Source of the DNA: Gammaproteobacteria bacterium | GTDB taxonomy: Bacteria; Pseudomonadota; Gammaproteobacteria; Steroidobacterales; JABDKV01 | Reading direction: 5' to 3' | DNA: 16,483 nt | NCBI GenBank assembly: GCA_029862285.1 | Contig: JAOTXR010000005.1 | Coordinates: 1 to 16,483, forward strand | Made by a program: the position numbers and the translations under genes | The notes under the pieces: model-generated | What the model saw: only the letters and a program-made list of their open reading frames with translations | Databases searched by the model: none | What the model was told of the DNA's origin: nothing | In this document: one piece after another, positions 1-7,216 of the stretch | Layout of the letters: each line of letters opens with the position of its first letter | Position numbering within the stretch: the first letter of the stretch is position 1

Positions 1-1003
1 TCGGATTCGCTCCACCCATTTCGCTGCTCAGATCGTCAGAAACAGCAACACTGGTTGCCGTTGCACCGCCTACTGCGTTCGTAATTGTCACAACATACTC
101 AACAATGGCACCCGGTATCGCCTTGGGAAAGGAGCCGCCTGGGCATACACCACCAGGACAGGTAAACGGATCGCTAATGACACTCGAACTCTTCACCACC
201 GACAACACCGGCGCCGCAATCCTGTACGCATCCTCCGATGAGTGGATGCCGTCACGATCGCCGTCACCGGCGTAATTGGCGTTTTCGCCGTCTGCGAAAA
301 CGTCTTCCACACCCAACGTAGTATCGGCAATTCCCCGATCATCTGTAGCAATAGCTGCTCCAGGAGCGCCGACGCCACCGCCTTCTGCGACCTGCGCCTC
401 CAGAACATACGCTGCAATATCACCGTCAACCTGCGCCAGCGGGATATTGGCGACCAAAAATACCGTGACAGACTGGTTGATATCCAGCTCATCGACATGG
501 GTCGCCGTATCGATAGCCGGATCATACAAGTTGTTGCCATTCACGTCGACGAAGACCGCGAGCCCCGCCGCATCGAAGTTATCGACACCGCCAAAGGGAT
601 CGAAACCGGTTGCCGACGCAGTCAGCAGGAAATCCTGGGTCTGGTTGCCTTCGTTGGTAACTGTCCAGGCCAGAACCGCGCCGCTTTGGCCCGGTGAGAC
701 GCTGATCGTGGTAGCGCTGTTGTAGGCAGTACTGCGTTCGGCCACGAGGATATCCAGCTTGCGATCGACAACGAAGGTGGTCGGGTTTAGCCCGTTATTC
801 GGGTCCGCGTCGTTGTCGCTGAGCACAGGCGCCTGGTCGACACCGCCGACCTGATATTGAACCTGAGCCTGGTTAGGCACCGATGTGCCTGCCCGTGTTC
901 CACCGGGGTCGGTCCCGGCGGCAAGACTGGGCTGTATGGCGATCAGCGTCAGAAAACCGATCAACACCGTCGTCAGTCTGATCAAGCGACCAATAATACT
1001 CAT
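1..1003 (-). CDS. Secreted DUF11-type repeat protein, C-terminus cut by window edge
   Basis: The frame is open without a stop from an ATG at 1003 to the left edge, giving 334 visible residues. A GGAGAG ribosome site lies about 8 nt upstream. Residues 1-28 form a signal peptide: Arg near the start, a long hydrophobic core, then a cut site near SLAAG. The mature part contains beta-sandwich-like segments with Asp/Asn/Gly-rich turns, for example FVDVNGNNLYD near residue 150. From about residue 266 there is a DUF11-type segment (IPGAIVEYVVTITN) preceded by a small CPGGVC cysteine pair. DUF11 modules are typical of exported surface and adhesin-like proteins; no enzymatic role is implied. It is the third gene of an operon, 70 bp after the 157-residue DUF11 gene, and resembles the first gene in layout. 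More DUF11 copies may lie beyond the edge. The family call is reasonably sure; the function is unknown. Confidence 0.8.
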   Translation of the reverse strand, partial: MSIIGRLIRLTTVLIGFLTLIAIQPSLAAGTDPGGTRAGTSVPNQAQVQYQVGGVDQAPVLSDNDADPNNGLNPTTFVVDRKLDILVAERSTAYNSATTISVSPGQSGAVLAWTVTNEGNQTQDFLLTASATGFDPFGGVDNFDAAGLAVFVDVNGNNLYDPAIDTATHVDELDINQSVTVFLVANIPLAQVDGDIAAYVLEAQVAEGGGVGAPGAAIATDDRGIADTTLGVEDVFADGENANYAGDGDRDGIHSSEDAYRIAAPVLSVVKSSSVISDPFTCPGGVCPGGSFPKAIPGAIVEYVVTITNAVGGATATSVAVSDDLSSEMGGANP

Positions 1004-1073
1004 TGCATTTCTCTCCAGAATTCGCAAAACCACAATGCCGTGCAGGCACCGTCGCGATTTGTATCAAATAGTT

Positions 1074-1547
1074 TCAACGCAGTTGCGCGCGAAAACGCGC
1101 ATGACCTTGTTTGCCGGGCTGCAGCGGATTGCGCATCGTCCAGCGTATATGTGTGTAGTCTTCGGCCCGGGCCGCACGGCGGGTCCCGTCTTCTGCGACC
1201 ACCGTGAGGGTCTCGCGCGCGCCGAAACTCTTGCCACCGTCTGCGGAAAACAGAATGTCTGTCCCGCCGCCGAAAGCCGATCCCTCGACATAGCGCATCT
1301 CATCAGGAACCGGATCGGTGATCGTCACAGTGTCGGCATCAGCGTCGCCGTGATTGGTGAAAGTGATCGTGTAGATCACCTCATCGCCGGGGACCACTGT
1401 GGTAACCGGAACGAGACGGGTTTCAGTTTTACCCGCCTGGTTCAGCACGACCTTTTCTTTTTGTGCTGTGGTCTGTACCTGCACCGCGCCGTCAGCAAAG
1501 ACCATTGCGGGCAGTAACGCGAACGTCCAGAAGAACAGTTTTCTCAT
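1074..1547 (-). CDS. Small secreted protein with one DUF11 domain
   Basis: 157 residues. The ATG start is preceded by GAGGGA at 5 nt spacing. A signal peptide of about 18 residues (MRKLFFWTFALLPAMVFA, then DGAVQ) predicts Sec export. The mature protein is essentially one DUF11 module: VVPGDEVIYTITFTNHGDADA near residues 52-72, then TITDPVPDEMRYVEGSA. That is the classic pattern of a beta strand, a Gly/Asp turn and a PxPxxxxY motif. There are no cysteines, membrane anchor or catalytic motifs, so it is likely a soluble periplasmic or cell-surface protein. It lies 17 bp downstream of the 329-residue DUF11 gene and 70 bp upstream of the partial one, all on the same strand, so co-transcription is expected. 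A role as a small partner or subunit of the larger surface proteins is inference. Confidence 0.85.
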   Translation of the reverse strand: MRKLFFWTFALLPAMVFADGAVQVQTTAQKEKVVLNQAGKTETRLVPVTTVVPGDEVIYTITFTNHGDADADTVTITDPVPDEMRYVEGSAFGGGTDILFSADGGKSFGARETLTVVAEDGTRRAARAEDYTHIRWTMRNPLQPGKQGHARFRAQLR

Positions 1548-1564
1548 TTCATTCCCTCGCTCAT

Positions 1565-2554
1565 TCAGTCTATGGTGACTGTAAAGACTATGGTTTGCGG
1601 GCCGCTCGCAGCCGTCAGATCGCCCAGTAGCACGTTGATTGTCAGGACGCCTGCGACAGTAATCAGCTGACCCGGATCGGCGTCGGGCGCATCGGACATA
1701 CCCACACCGTTGAAATTGATAGTTCCCGGCAAATAAGTTGTGTTGGCAGGTATCGGGTCGTTGAACACTGCATTGGTCGCAGTACCGCCACCCGATGGCG
1801 TCACAATGATCGTGTAGGCGATCTGGGCGCCTGGTATCGGTTCGCTACCGCCATACTGATCCAGCACCGTCGCAGATTTGACGACATCAATCTGAATGTC
1901 GTCGACTACGTACTCACCGGTGTCGTCGTCCGCTGCGCCGGAGTTACCGGCTATCGCATCTACTCCACCATCACCGGCACCGACAAACACCACGCCCGGT
2001 GCGCCAGTGCCCGTAGTAGCCGCTGCATCCAGCAGGCTGCGACCGGTATCGCCGTCGTTTGTCGCACCTGGTATGTCATTGACTATCAGGATATCGACCG
2101 ATGCATCCGGGGCCAGTAATGGATCGTTGACGCCGGGCGTGTACGGACTGTCACCCGGGGAGAGATCGCCGCTGGAGTCGGTATCAAAGTAGATCGACGC
2201 TGGCGCCGACGGCACGGGATCAAAATCATCGCCAGCGAGCGTGCTGTCGAGCACCAGAGCAAACGACTCGTTACCGTTGCCGGTATTTGTAACCGTAAAC
2301 AGCAGTTCTTCGGCAGTGTCACCGGGGTTTACTGCCTTGGGCGGACTCTGCAGCGTCACGTCGACATCGAGTATCTCCGCGACAGTGAGCGTCAGCGTAT
2401 TTGAGGTTTCTGTTACGCCAGACCCGGAAACGTCATAGGAAACCTCGGCAGTATTGTCGATATCAGTACCGGCGACGGTGCCCACTGCCCAGGCGGTTTG
2501 CGCCAGCAGCAGGTTCAGGCCGACAAGTACCGGAAATCCCCGGATGATCCTCAC
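1565..2554 (-). CDS. Secreted DUF11 domain protein, first gene of the surface-protein operon
   Basis: 329 residues with a GTG start preceded by GGGAG about 10 nt upstream; the ATG at 2580 is out of frame and stops at once. Residues 1-23 form a signal peptide ending QTAWA. An N-terminal segment (TDIDNTAEVSYDVSG, about 30-44) and a middle segment (NPGDTAEELLFTVTNTGN, about 70-95) look like Ig-like beta repeats. The Asp/Gly-rich stretch around 115-140 may bind calcium. The C-terminal ~100 residues (IPGAQIAYTIIVTPSG, then FNDPIPANTTYLPGTI) are a DUF11 domain. There is no transmembrane anchor, sortase motif or enzyme signature. It shares its layout with the partial third gene, suggesting duplication within the operon. 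It is probably an exported surface or extracellular structural protein; alternatives such as an adhesin or matrix protein cannot be told apart here. Confidence 0.85.
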   Translation of the reverse strand: MRIIRGFPVLVGLNLLLAQTAWAVGTVAGTDIDNTAEVSYDVSGSGVTETSNTLTLTVAEILDVDVTLQSPPKAVNPGDTAEELLFTVTNTGNGNESFALVLDSTLAGDDFDPVPSAPASIYFDTDSSGDLSPGDSPYTPGVNDPLLAPDASVDILIVNDIPGATNDGDTGRSLLDAAATTGTGAPGVVFVGAGDGGVDAIAGNSGAADDDTGEYVVDDIQIDVVKSATVLDQYGGSEPIPGAQIAYTIIVTPSGGGTATNAVFNDPIPANTTYLPGTINFNGVGMSDAPDADPGQLITVAGVLTINVLLGDLTAASGPQTIVFTVTID

Positions 2555-2580
2555 GCGTTTCTTGCTCCCAAAATAAACAT

Positions 2581-2607
2581 CTGCACCAGCCCCAGCGGGG
2601 CCGGCAG
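2581..2607 (-). other. GC-rich hairpin in the presumed leader of the DUF11 operon
   Basis: GCCCC-AGC-GGGGC forms a perfect 5-bp stem with a 3-nt loop. An outer CTGC/GCAG pairing (2581-2584 with 2604-2607) would close an imperfect extension. It lies about 27 nt upstream of the GTG start, so in mRNA it could influence translation or stability. There is no T-run, so it is not a terminator. The function is unproven. Confidence 0.35.
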
Positions 2608-2718
2608 TCGCTTATGACGATGGCGGGTGCCTTAACGCGTTGCCATGAAAAACAATCCCTTGCGACGGCTTATTCATATTCCCTGAAAACCCGGAGGGCG
2701 CCATCGCCAACGCCGGAA

Positions 2719-2724
2719 ATAGTA
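2719..2724 (-). promoter_or_regulatory. Candidate -10 box of the DUF11 operon promoter
   Basis: TACTAT on the minus strand matches TATAAT at 4 of 6 positions, including T-12, A-11 and T-7. The predicted start near 2712 is 41.5 bp from the centre of the CRP-like site at 2746-2761. This is the class II activator geometry. The hexamer at the -35 position (CGCCGG) is poor, as expected for an activator-dependent promoter. The leader would be about 157 nt. Confidence 0.4.
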
Positions 2725-2745
2725 AGTAAAACGTCAAAAATCCGG

Positions 2746-2761
2746 CGTGATTGCGTTCACA
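2746..2761. promoter_or_regulatory. CRP/Vfr-like operator, CGTGA-N6-TCACA
   Basis: CGTGATTGCGTTCACA matches the cAMP receptor protein consensus TGTGA-N6-TCACA at 9 of 10 core positions with the correct 6-bp spacer. Its spacing to the minus-strand -10 box fits class II activation of the DUF11 operon. It is about 133 bp upstream of the predicted phasin start, too far for ordinary direct action there. No CRP gene is in the window, so the cognate protein is inferred. Confidence 0.5.
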
Positions 2762-2851
2762 TATTCCACATAAGTTTCTGATCCTTATGGTAAATTCGGA
2801 AAATTCTGAGACACGCGTCAAACTTTCGACGCCGGAATACCCACCCGGTAG

Positions 2852-2880
2852 TTGACTTTGTTGCGGTGCGGCATTACGAT
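2852..2880 (+). promoter_or_regulatory. Sigma-70 promoter of the phasin gene
   Basis: TTGACT (2852-2857) and TACGAT (2875-2880) are separated by exactly 17 bp. They match the -35 consensus at 5 of 6 and the -10 consensus at 4 of 6. Transcription would start near 2887, leaving a leader of about 33 nt that contains the AGAGGAG ribosome site at 2907-2913. Confidence 0.6.
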
Positions 2881-2919
2881 TAAGTCAGGATTATTGCACT
2901 GCACAAGAGGAGAGCCGCC

Positions 2920-3420
2920 ATGCAGGAAACCACCACAATTAGCAAGTTTTCAAAACGCGTCCGTGATGGACTGGACAACGGTGCATCCTGGGTATCCCAT
3001 CGCAAGGGACCTTTGGATGTGATGACCGAAAAGACTCTGAAGCTCAATGGGCTGTCGCACGACAGTGCGGCCCGACTGGTACGTCAGCAGGCCGGTTTTC
3101 TCGAGGGATCAGTCGATGGCGCCGCTAAGCGTCTGAAAACGGCTGCAGAAGCCGACAGCTTTCGCGGCCTGCTCGACGGTCAGATAAAGCTGATGCCAGA
3201 AACACGTGATCGCATCGTCGATGATATTCGCAAGACCTTCGAGATCCTCAGCGATACCCGCACCGATCTCGCCCAGCTGTTTCGCGAGACTCTCGACGAC
3301 CTGCGCCGCGATGACACGCTGAAAAGCACCCTGGAAGATGTGGCCGACGATGCCGCGGAGCAAGTATCCGCTGTGGCAAAAAAGGTCGGCAAAACGGTCG
3401 AAGAAGCGACCGCTCACTAA
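2920..3420 (+). CDS. Phasin family protein
   Basis: 166 residues. The ATG is preceded by AGAGGAG with about 6 nt spacing. There is no signal peptide or membrane segment. The protein is predicted almost entirely helical: a short basic N-terminus, then amphipathic helices across residues 35-130 that fit the phasin family. The stretch KTLKLNGLSHDSAARLVRQQ, a Q-K-MPETRD segment and a long acidic/basic helix support this. It ends in an Ala/Lys-containing helix (AKKVGKTVEEATAH). Phasins coat polyhydroxyalkanoate granules in the cytoplasm and limit granule size; some act more generally as stress or chaperone-like proteins. No PHA synthase gene is in the window, so a granule role is inferred from the family. 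The gene is monocistronic, with its own promoter and a strong terminator. Phasin is the best call; another helical granule- or nucleoid-associated protein cannot be excluded. Confidence 0.75.
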   Translation: MQETTTISKFSKRVRDGLDNGASWVSHRKGPLDVMTEKTLKLNGLSHDSAARLVRQQAGFLEGSVDGAAKRLKTAAEADSFRGLLDGQIKLMPETRDRIVDDIRKTFEILSDTRTDLAQLFRETLDDLRRDDTLKSTLEDVADDAAEQVSAVAKKVGKTVEEATAH

Positions 3421-3444
3421 GACCGGGGCATACTGGTCAGTACG

Positions 3445-3479
3445 AAAACCCTGGTGCCGCCGGCACCAGGGTTTTTTTT
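3445..3479 (+). terminator. Rho-independent terminator of the phasin gene
   Basis: A perfect 10-bp stem, CCCTGGTGCC (3449-3458) with GGCACCAGGG (3462-3471), has a 3-nt GCC loop and is followed by eight T (3472-3479). The AAAA before the stem can pair with the first T residues, so it may also work in the reverse direction. It begins 25 bp after the phasin stop and separates this gene from pckG. Confidence 0.95.
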
Positions 3480-3504
3480 GCGTGGTCTGTTGGACATGAA
3501 CTCG

Positions 3505-3510
3505 TATAAT
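3505..3510 (+). promoter_or_regulatory. -10 box of the pckG promoter
   Basis: A perfect TATAAT hexamer. With 16-17 bp spacing the -35 candidates (GTGGTC or TGGTCT around 3482-3488) are weak, so an activator may help. Transcription would start near 3517, with about 25 nt of leader before the ATG at 3543. Confidence 0.55.
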
Positions 3511-3542
3511 GCCGGCAGTCCCAGACTAGGATGAGACCCAGA

Positions 3543-5282
3543 ATGACAACCAGTAATCCGGCACTTCGGAACTGGGTGGACGAAGTCGCCCGCCATACAC
3601 AACCCGAGCGCATTCACTGGTGTGACGGGTCCGAGGCCGAGAACCAGGCACTAATCTCGGCGATGTTGACCGACGGCACACTCAAGACGCTCAACGAGCG
3701 TTGGCCAGACTGTTACCTGCATCGCTCCGATCCAAATGACGTCGCACGCGTGGAGCATGTGACATTCATTTGTACCGACAGCGAGCAGGATGCAGGTCCC
3801 AACAATAACTGGATGGCGCCGGCTGAGGCTCATCGGCTGGCAGACGGTTTGTTCGAAGGCTGCATGCAAGGACGCACACTCTACGTTATTCCCTATTGCA
3901 TGGGGCCGGTTGATTCGAGCTATTCCCGTTGTGGTGTGGAAATAACCGATAGCCCGTATGTCGTTACCAACATGCGCATCATGACGCGCATGGGCGCGGC
4001 TGCGCTGCAGCGTATCGAGCGCGAAGGCAGTTTCGTCAAAGGGCTGCACTCGATTGGTGACCTCGATCCGGACAACCGCTACATCATGCATTTCCCCAAA
4101 GAGCTGACAATAAAAAGCATCGGTTCCGGTTACGGTGGCAATGCGCTCCTGGGTAAAAAATGCCACGCGTTGCGGATCGCCAGCTATCAGGCACGCAGCG
4201 AAGGCTGGCTGGCCGAACACATGTTGATACTCGGTCTACAGGATCCGACCGGACGGACTCGTTACATCGCCGCGGCCTTCCCTTCCCAGTGCGGCAAGAC
4301 CAACCTCGCCATGCTGGTACCGCCGGAGTCGCAGAACGACTGGCGGATCTGGACTGTTGGCGACGATATTGCGTGGCTGCATCCCGGCGACGACGGCCGT
4401 CTTTATGCAATCAATCCGGAATCCGGTTTCTTTGGCGTGGTTCCCGGAACTGGACGGGAAACCAACAAGAACGCATTTGACATGATCCACCGTGACACGA
4501 TCTTCACCAACGTCGGTCTGACTGCAGATAACGAACCATGGTGGGAGGGTCGTGGCGAAAGCGAGCCTGCCCTTGACTGGCGTGGTCAACCGTTTACCGG
4601 CGGCAATGGCGACGCTGCCCATCCAAACTCCCGGTTTACCGTGTCAGCACGCCAAAACGCAGACTACACGCCACTGATGGATGATCCGCGTGGCGTGCCG
4701 ATTTCTGCAATCATCTTTGGTGGCCGCCGACGCGGATTGGCTCCGCTGGTTTATCAGGCGCGCGACTGGCAGCACGGCGTGCTGGTCGGTGCCAGTGTCG
4801 CATCGGAGACGACCGCCGCCGCGGCCGGTGAAACCGGCATCGTACGCCGCGATCCCATGGCAATGAAGCCGTTTTGTGGCTATAACTTCGGAGACTATTG
4901 GGCTCACTGGCTGAATATCGGGGCCAACTTGAGTAACCCGCCCTCCATGTTTCACGTCAACTGGTTTCGGCGCGACGACCAGGGGCGATTCCTGTGGCCG
5001 GGCTTTGGCGACAACCTGCGTGTACTGGCATGGATAATCGAACGTTGCGAGGGCGGTGGCAGGGCAAAACAAACGCCTATCGGCGAACTGCCGACCCTTG
5101 ATGCACTCGACCTCAACGGCCTGCATGTGCCCGATGAAGACCTGGAGGCATTGCTACACGTCGATGTTCAGGGGTGGCGCGAAGAACTCGACGCTATCGG
5201 CAAGTACCTGGAGAGTTACGGCGACCGGTTGCCGCAAGAGCTGCGCGTCGAACACGCCCGCCTCACGGCCGCCCTGCGCTAA
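3543..5282 (+). CDS. pckG: Phosphoenolpyruvate carboxykinase (GTP)
   Basis: 579 residues from the ATG at 3543. An in-frame ATG at 3531 would add MRPR, but it abuts the AGG ribosome site with no spacing, so 3543 is preferred. The cytoplasmic enzyme converts oxaloacetate plus GTP to phosphoenolpyruvate, CO2 and GDP, the entry step of gluconeogenesis, and needs Mn2+. Family motifs appear in order. GYGGNALLGKK is the substrate loop. FPSQCGKTNLAM (from about residue 246) is the P-loop with the reactive cysteine. GDDIAWL (about 273) is the metal-binding kinase-2 motif. NPESGFFGVVPGT, FGGRRR (about 392) and FCGYNFGDYWAHW (about 444) follow, then FHVNWFRRDDQGRFLWPGFG. Length is near the usual ~600. 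The P-loop has Gln where Ala is most often seen (SACGKT), and VPGT replaces the common APGT. The gene stands alone after the phasin terminator. No clear intrinsic terminator follows; the next gene converges on it. Confidence 0.97.
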   Translation: MTTSNPALRNWVDEVARHTQPERIHWCDGSEAENQALISAMLTDGTLKTLNERWPDCYLHRSDPNDVARVEHVTFICTDSEQDAGPNNNWMAPAEAHRLADGLFEGCMQGRTLYVIPYCMGPVDSSYSRCGVEITDSPYVVTNMRIMTRMGAAALQRIEREGSFVKGLHSIGDLDPDNRYIMHFPKELTIKSIGSGYGGNALLGKKCHALRIASYQARSEGWLAEHMLILGLQDPTGRTRYIAAAFPSQCGKTNLAMLVPPESQNDWRIWTVGDDIAWLHPGDDGRLYAINPESGFFGVVPGTGRETNKNAFDMIHRDTIFTNVGLTADNEPWWEGRGESEPALDWRGQPFTGGNGDAAHPNSRFTVSARQNADYTPLMDDPRGVPISAIIFGGRRRGLAPLVYQARDWQHGVLVGASVASETTAAAAGETGIVRRDPMAMKPFCGYNFGDYWAHWLNIGANLSNPPSMFHVNWFRRDDQGRFLWPGFGDNLRVLAWIIERCEGGGRAKQTPIGELPTLDALDLNGLHVPDEDLEALLHVDVQGWREELDAIGKYLESYGDRLPQELRVEHARLTAALR

Positions 5283-5390
5283 CTCCGCTACCGCCGCACC
5301 ATCGGGATGTAACAACCGTCCCGCCGAGCGAGATTTAGCCGGAATACGGAGGCAACTGCCGGATAGCCCTACTTACGGTAGGTGCGTTAG

Positions 5391-6287
5391 TTATTCTTCG
5401 TAGATGAAGTGAATAGCCTGTGGTGAGTCGGCCTGCGGCACCCGTCCAAGTCCGATTGCTCCCTCGCCCTTTATTTGCACGCTGTCACGCCGCACAAAAT
5501 GTTCTTCGCCACTGGCAAGCAGGACGCAAGTACCATTGGTGCTTTCATCTATCAGCATGAATTTTCCACGACTAAACTCGATGCGTGCATGCAATCTCGA
5601 GATCAGTGTGTCCTTGACCACCAGGTCACTGTCCTCGGATCTGCCGATTGAGACGTTCGGGTATTGTTCGCTTACTACGATTTCCTGGCCCCGGTAACGT
5701 AAGCGCAGACGCTGATTGCGCACGCCGGTTGCCTCGGACCAGTCGATTGTCGGCAACATGCGGGTGTTCTCACCCTGCTGCCAAAGCACCTCGTATAGTG
5801 CGATTTCATCGGTGGTACCCTTTAACGGCGCGAGATCAATTTGGCGTGTTGAAGCCTGCCACTCCGGCGACATTTTTCCGACCGTTGTACCGCTGGTGAC
5901 GATCTGTGCCGCCTTCGCCTGGTTGCTCATGCGATTGGCAATATGCACCGCACCACCGAATATGTCTCCGGCCTCTTCCATTACCGGGCCAAAATGAAAA
6001 CCCACCCGAATCGCCACCGGCACGTCATCGGCATCCACTTCGTCGCTAATGAACTTCTGCATCTGGGCAGCTGCTTCTACAGCTTCATCCACACCCGGGA
6101 ACGTGGCCATGACTTCATCGCCCATGGTTTTTATTACTGTGCCCTGGTGTCTCTCGGTCGCACGGGTCATAGCATCGAGACAGCGCGCAACGGTCTCCCG
6201 CGCCTTCATATCGCCCATCAGCTCATAGAGCTTGGTGCTACCTACGACATCAGCAAATAGTATTGCTAGTTCAGTCTGATCTGTCAT
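5391..6287 (-). CDS. Class III adenylate/guanylate cyclase with C-terminal FHA domain
   Basis: 298 residues, cytoplasmic, no membrane segment. Residues 5-170 are a class III cyclase domain. The two metal-binding aspartates are present (D13 in LFADVVGST, D57 in KTMGDE). K53 and D108 occupy the adenine-selecting positions, so cAMP from ATP is the likely product. R119 of the transition-state pair is present, but the usual Asn is His (H115 in GGAVHIANRM). Residues about 192-285 are an FHA phosphothreonine-binding domain, with G215-R216, S230, H233 and N251-G252 all in place. This suggests control or localisation through a Ser/Thr-phosphorylated partner. The ATG has no strong ribosome site. It lies 70 bp after the methyltransferase stop with its own promoter-like sequence, so it may be transcribed both separately and by read-through. 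Cyclase identity is sure; activity and nucleotide choice are inferred. Confidence 0.93.
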   Translation of the reverse strand: MTDQTELAILFADVVGSTKLYELMGDMKARETVARCLDAMTRATERHQGTVIKTMGDEVMATFPGVDEAVEAAAQMQKFISDEVDADDVPVAIRVGFHFGPVMEEAGDIFGGAVHIANRMSNQAKAAQIVTSGTTVGKMSPEWQASTRQIDLAPLKGTTDEIALYEVLWQQGENTRMLPTIDWSEATGVRNQRLRLRYRGQEIVVSEQYPNVSIGRSEDSDLVVKDTLISRLHARIEFSRGKFMLIDESTNGTCVLLASGEEHFVRRDSVQIKGEGAIGLGRVPQADSPQAIHFIYEE

Positions 6288-6314
6288 CGCCGAAAAACAA
6301 ACTCAGATTGCCAG

Positions 6315-6342
6315 AGTATAACCAAAAAATTCCACACACCAA
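6315..6342 (-). promoter_or_regulatory. Candidate promoter of the cyclase-FHA gene
   Basis: On the minus strand TTGGTG (6342-6337) and TATACT (6320-6315) are spaced 16 bp apart. The -10 matches the consensus at 5 of 6, the -35 at 3 of 6. Predicted transcription starts near 6308, about 20 nt before the ATG. It sits in the 70-bp gap after the methyltransferase gene. Confidence 0.5.
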
Positions 6343-6357
6343 GACCACCGGGTAACT

Positions 6358-7209
6358 CTAACGCTCCGCCACTACATAGGCAATCCACGCCGGATCGGCG
6401 TCGCCACGCTCTACTGGTGTGTATTCGTCATTGCCCTCGCCGTCTTCGTCAGTACCTTCCCAGTACACTGTGGATTTCCTGAAGCCGGCTTCATGCAGTA
6501 ATTCGCGCAGCTCCGGCAGAGTCCACATTCTCCAGTCGTAGGAAAATGCCTTACGCATTTTCGAACCGTCCGGAAAGTGAAAATGAATATGACACATCAA
6601 ATGAGCGCTGATCGGGTCGAAAGAATCCTGGTCCCATACATAGGTGAAGTCGTCCTGCTCGGTTTCTTCCTCGCACTCCTCGAGCGCCTCAGAACCGCCG
6701 AAGCAGTCAATCAGGAATAGTCCATCCGACTGTAGATTACGGCGCGCCTGTTCGAAATATTCGCGTAGTTTATCGCGGGTCTTGAATACAAAGTAGCTGA
6801 AATTAAACCCGACGATCATGTCGGCCAGAGGCGTATTGGTGTTCAGCACATTGCCCTCGATTTGCTCGATGCGCTGCTGTTGTTCCACGGTCAGGCTCTT
6901 CACGTGCCGCTCGCGACCCCATTTCAAAACTTCCGGCTCGAAATCCACGGCCCAGGCCTGCCGATTGTCAGCCGTCCGTACCCACTCGCAGGCCGCAGCG
7001 GTCGTACCGGCAAAGTCCTCACGCAAAGTCACAGCCGGGCGTCCGCGAAGATCGCGATACGCACGGTCGAGAAACTTGATTTCCTCCTCGACGTTTTGCA
7101 CCGATTCTTCATACAGCAGGTGTTTGTCGGCGGTTTTGGCGGTGAACTTGCTGTGCTTGTCCTTCTTATCTTTGTGCTTGTGCTTTTGCCTGCGTTCTTT
7201 CTTGCCCAT
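6358..7209 (-). CDS. Class I SAM-dependent methyltransferase with Lys/His-rich N-terminus
   Basis: 283 residues from the ATG at 7209, which follows GAGGGAG closely. An in-frame GTG at 7227 would overlap dusA by 11 bp and lacks a ribosome site. The first ~22 residues are a highly basic low-complexity tail (KKERRQKHKHKDKKDKHSK). The Rossmann-like methyltransferase core follows: LREDFAGT (about 62-69) as the variant motif I, then AVDFEPEVLKWGRER (about 87-101) whose acidic residue would hold the SAM ribose, then GFNFSYFVFKTR (about 134-145) as the motif IV region. A Glu/Asp-rich patch (EECEEETEQDD) comes later. The start is 7 bp after the dusA stop, so the two are probably co-translated. The substrate is unknown. 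The basic tail and dusA partner make RNA or a ribosomal protein possible, but that is inference. Confidence 0.85.
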   Translation of the reverse strand: MGKKERRQKHKHKDKKDKHSKFTAKTADKHLLYEESVQNVEEEIKFLDRAYRDLRGRPAVTLREDFAGTTAAACEWVRTADNRQAWAVDFEPEVLKWGRERHVKSLTVEQQQRIEQIEGNVLNTNTPLADMIVGFNFSYFVFKTRDKLREYFEQARRNLQSDGLFLIDCFGGSEALEECEEETEQDDFTYVWDQDSFDPISAHLMCHIHFHFPDGSKMRKAFSYDWRMWTLPELRELLHEAGFRKSTVYWEGTDEDGEGNDEYTPVERGDADPAWIAYVVAER

Positions 7210-7216
7210 GTCTCCC

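Larger units (their letters stand above)
2555..2919. other. Divergent intergenic region between surface-protein operon and phasin
   Basis: These 365 bp carry no credible gene. They hold regulatory signals for both directions. For the minus strand there is a CRP-like palindrome (2746-2761), a -10-like hexamer (2719-2724) and a GC-rich hairpin in the presumed leader (stem 2589-2593 with 2597-2601). For the plus strand there is a sigma-70 promoter for the phasin gene (2852-2880). Confidence 0.6.

Noticed and set aside
242..1517. Plus-strand frames of 149-210 codons across the DUF11 genes
   Set aside because: The minus strand gives continuous signal-peptide and DUF11 proteins over the same bases; the plus-strand products have no recognisable features.
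2612..2821. 69-codon minus-strand frame upstream of the DUF11 operon
   Set aside because: No ribosome site or recognisable product, and it overlaps the CRP-like site and the promoter region.
3651..5126. Long minus-strand open frames opposite pckG (189, 128 and 160 codons)
   Set aside because: They lie wholly within a highly conserved enzyme gene, have low-complexity or unrecognisable products, and lack ribosome sites; they are antisense shadows.
5368..5382. CCTAC-TTACG-GTAGG inverted repeat between pckG and the cyclase gene as a terminator
   Set aside because: The stem is only 5 bp and no T-run follows on either strand; it may be chance.
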